A program made the translations under genes and the position numbers. The notes under the pieces were generated by a model that saw only the letters and a program-made list of their open reading frames with translations, did not search any database and was not told the DNA's origin. From an uncultured Clostridia bacterium (GTDB taxonomy: Bacteria; Bacillota; Clostridia; Oscillospirales; Acutalibacteraceae), in assembly GCA_937916395.1 (NCBI GenBank), contig CALFTN010000059.1:1-64000 (forward strand): 64,000 bases of DNA, read 5' to 3'. Positions 62,346-64,000 of the stretch are shown piece after piece; position 1 is the stretch's first letter, and each line of letters opens with the position of its first letter.

Positions 62346-62379
62346 ACAGGGATTAGAATTCATTAATTCTAATCCCTGT
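62346..62379. terminator. Bidirectional terminator
   Basis: 15-bp perfect stem ACAGGGATTAGAATT with 62365-62379, 4-base loop, T-run on either side, between the epimerase and rmuC, which converge. Confidence 0.9.
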
Positions 62380-62381
62380 TT

Positions 62382-63665
62382 TTATTCTTCAATTTCTAAT
62401 TGAAAACCTAATATTTCATCAGCTTCACTACCGTCGATTACTTCAACACCTTTAAGTTTTTTCTGAATGATATCGTTACGCTTTTGTGCTTCGTCAAGAG
62501 TTTTACCGGCTTCATCAATCTTTTTCTTTGCTTTTTCCAGTACGGTACCAAAGGTATTATATTGAGATTTCGCAACCGAAAGAAGTGTTCTTACCTCATC
62601 AGCTTTTTCATTTATAGCAATAGCCTTAAAGCCCATAGCAAATGAATTAAGCAGTGCAGTAATTGTTGTAGGACCTGCAATCATAATGTTTTCAGTCTGC
62701 ATTTTTTCAACAATACCATTTTTAGAAGAAACTATTTCGGCATAAAGACCTTCTGTTGCAAGATAAAGAATTGCAAATGGTGTTGTCTTTGGTGGCTCTA
62801 TGTATTTTTTTACATCTTTAGCCTCAGCTAAAACTCTGTCTTCAAGAGCTTTTCTTGCAGATTTTATAAGCTCTGGGTCACAAGACTCTGTAGCGTCGCA
62901 AAGTCTTACATAGTCTTCCATTGGGAATTTTGAGTCGATTGGTAAATAAATGACCTCTTCTTTATTTTCACCACTTGGAATTTTAACTGCAAACTCAACT
63001 CGCTCACCATTAGTTTTTGGTGAGTAGTTTTTTACATACATTCCTGGAATAGTCTGGTCTAAAAGAGACTCTAACTGAACCTCTGCCCATGTGCCACGTG
63101 CTTTGACATTTGTGAGCACACGGTTTAAAGAGGTAACATTATTTGTAACACCTTGTGAGAGCTCTTTCATTTCGCCCAAAGATTTATAAACATTTTCAAG
63201 CTGTTCTGAAACGGTCTTAAAAGACGAATTGAGCCTTGTTGTGAGAGTAGAGGTCAACTTTTCGTCAACGGTAACTCTCATTTCTTCGAGCTTCTTTTCG
63301 TTGCTCTCCTGTAATTTTGCAACAGATTCAACAATAAAACGTGTTTGTCTGTCATTTTGCTCAATGTTATTCTGTCTTATAACATTGAGGCTTTCTGTTA
63401 TTTTTTCAGTCATATCAATACGACTTTTATAGTTTTCTTCTCTCAATGCATTAAGTCTTAAATCTACCTTTTCAAGACCTTTTGTCACTTCTTCACGCGA
63501 CATTCGGCTTGCATTTGACATTTCTTCACGATTATAGCGAAGCTCGTCAAAAATCGCACCGTCATTTCTGTTTTTCTTTAAAGAAATAAGTAACGCAACG
63601 CATACAACAAGCAAAAGTATTGTTATACCAACGAAAATAAATAAAACTAGAATTGTACTGTCCAT
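62382..63665 (-). CDS. rmuC: DNA recombination protein RmuC
   Basis: A 427-residue protein: one N-terminal membrane helix (MDSTILVLFIFVGITILLLV), a coiled-coil of about 150 residues, then the RmuC nuclease-like domain (NVKARGTWAEVQLESLLDQ, YLPIDSKFPMEDY, TPFAILYLATEGLYAE). It limits DNA rearrangement at inverted repeats in E. coli; the nuclease fold is inferred for the family. Length is normal (E. coli 475). ATG at 63665 with a promoter at 63706-63734. Confidence 0.93.
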   Translation of the reverse strand: MDSTILVLFIFVGITILLLVVCVALLISLKKNRNDGAIFDELRYNREEMSNASRMSREEVTKGLEKVDLRLNALREENYKSRIDMTEKITESLNVIRQNNIEQNDRQTRFIVESVAKLQESNEKKLEEMRVTVDEKLTSTLTTRLNSSFKTVSEQLENVYKSLGEMKELSQGVTNNVTSLNRVLTNVKARGTWAEVQLESLLDQTIPGMYVKNYSPKTNGERVEFAVKIPSGENKEEVIYLPIDSKFPMEDYVRLCDATESCDPELIKSARKALEDRVLAEAKDVKKYIEPPKTTPFAILYLATEGLYAEIVSSKNGIVEKMQTENIMIAGPTTITALLNSFAMGFKAIAINEKADEVRTLLSVAKSQYNTFGTVLEKAKKKIDEAGKTLDEAQKRNDIIQKKLKGVEVIDGSEADEILGFQLEIEE

Positions 63666-63705
63666 ATTAAAATCCTTTATTTGTTTTTAGCAATTTATTA
63701 TTTGA

Positions 63706-63734
63706 ATTATACCTTGAATCATTAAAAATTACAA
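63706..63734 (-). promoter_or_regulatory. Promoter of rmuC
   Basis: Minus strand: -35 TTGTAA at 63734-63729, 17-bp spacer, -10 TATAAT at 63711-63706. Confidence 0.7.
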
Positions 63735-63820
63735 TATGATAAATAAATTTTATTGTTTCGTGTAATTAATTCAACCGTCGCACTTTTCATTCTCGTTTGG
63801 AAAACATATTGACAAACCAA

Positions 63821-63862
63821 CTCTAATGTGTTAGAGTATATATGTACTCTAACGCATTAGAG
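63821..63862. promoter_or_regulatory. Two dyad operators of the BlaI-type gene
   Basis: CTCTAATGTGTTAGAG at 63821-63836 and CTCTAACGCATTAGAG at 63847-63862 are 16-bp dyads with identical 6-bp arms, 26 bp apart centre to centre. A -35-like TTGACA lies at 63809-63814, so the first dyad would occupy the promoter and the second follows it. This matches autoregulation by BlaI/MecI-type repressors. Confidence 0.85.
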
Positions 63863-63877
63863 AAAGGAGCAATTAAT

Positions 63878-64000
63878 GTGGAAACGCCAAAAGTATTTGA
63901 AAGCGAATATCGTTTTTGTTTAATTCTATGGGAACACGAGCCTGTAAAATCAAGTGAACTAGTCAATATTTGTAAAGAACAATTAGGGTGGAAACCCACT
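63878..64000 (+). CDS. BlaI/MecI-family transcriptional repressor, N-terminal part
   Basis: 41 codons run to the window edge. The start is GTG at 63878, with AAAGGAG 8 bases upstream; an ATG two bases before it in another frame stops after 15 codons. The sequence (VFESEYRFCLILWEHEPVKS, then SELVNICKEQLGWKPT) is the winged-helix start of BlaI/MecI/CopY repressors. The signal it answers to, and a BlaR1-type partner, would lie outside the window. Confidence 0.82.
   Translation, partial: METPKVFESEYRFCLILWEHEPVKSSELVNICKEQLGWKPT

Noticed and set aside
63876..63923. ATG start two bases upstream of the BlaI GTG
   Set aside because: That frame meets a stop after 15 codons, while the GTG frame gives the winged-helix sequence.

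Overview
The window is AT-rich, has SD-led genes with many 4-base ATGA overlaps, Gram-positive type signal peptides without outer-membrane genes, a single-chain glycyl-tRNA synthetase, a V-type ATPase and several XRE, Rrf2 and BlaI regulators. This suggests an anaerobic, probably gut or rumen, member of the Clostridia (Oscillospirales/Ruminococcaceae-like). The lineage is an inference from gene content; no 16S rRNA is present. There is no prophage, CRISPR array, transposase or plasmid gene, so it looks like ordinary chromosome with accessory patches.

Layout. 1-3.6 kb: a truncated rel (ppGpp synthetase/hydrolase) downstream of recJ. 3.9-5.2 kb: a metallophosphoesterase. 5.2-9.2 kb: a minus-strand operon of a DUF4143-type ATPase, rsmE, an RsmF-like rRNA methylase and an ECF S component. 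9.4-11.9 kb: three GNAT acetyltransferases, a P-loop kinase-like protein and a NUDIX hydrolase in one minus-strand run. 12.2-13.5 kb: a second DUF4143 ATPase behind a 33-bp repeat array. 13.6-20.9 kb: a complete bacterial V-ATPase operon of the E-DUF2764-A-B-D-I-K type, with Na+-type ligands in the rotor. 21-26.5 kb: a carbohydrate-related cluster (membrane-anchored beta-helix protein, serine hydrolase, esterase, WbsX/GH99-like protein). 26.5-29.1 kb: a third DUF4143 ATPase, divergent from an XRE regulator, with a large inverted repeat around its promoter. 29.2-29.8 kb: a four-helix-bundle (IVP-like) gene and tRNA-Leu(CAA).

30-36.7 kb: an ABC exporter followed by the nucleoside salvage operon deoD-deoB-cdd-pdp and an O-antigen-ligase-like membrane protein. 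36.7-37.3 kb: a divergent XRE regulator/small protein pair with a clear two-site operator. 37.3-42.5 kb: glyS and a heterodimeric ABC exporter with one degenerate ATP site. 42.6-59.6 kb: many secreted or membrane proteins, including a CHAP hydrolase with two C-type lectin domains, a secreted PHP phosphoesterase, two GPH-type transporters, a phosphodiester glycosidase with a cytoplasmic 20-residue repeat, a secreted lipase-like protein and a GH78 rhamnosidase; the DUF711/ACT pair and an Rrf2 regulator lie among them. 59.7-62.3 kb: ksgA, a PfkB sugar kinase and a D-allulose (psicose) 3-epimerase behind a consensus promoter. 62.4-64 kb: rmuC and the start of a BlaI/MecI-type regulator with two operators.

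The most unusual signals are regulatory and architectural: promoters of two DUF4143 ATPase genes are each bracketed by a repeat pair sharing a TTTG-N3-CAAA core; the CHAP/lectin protein; the repeat-bearing phosphodiester glycosidase; and an unexplained 104-bp tandem duplication at 47.3 kb.
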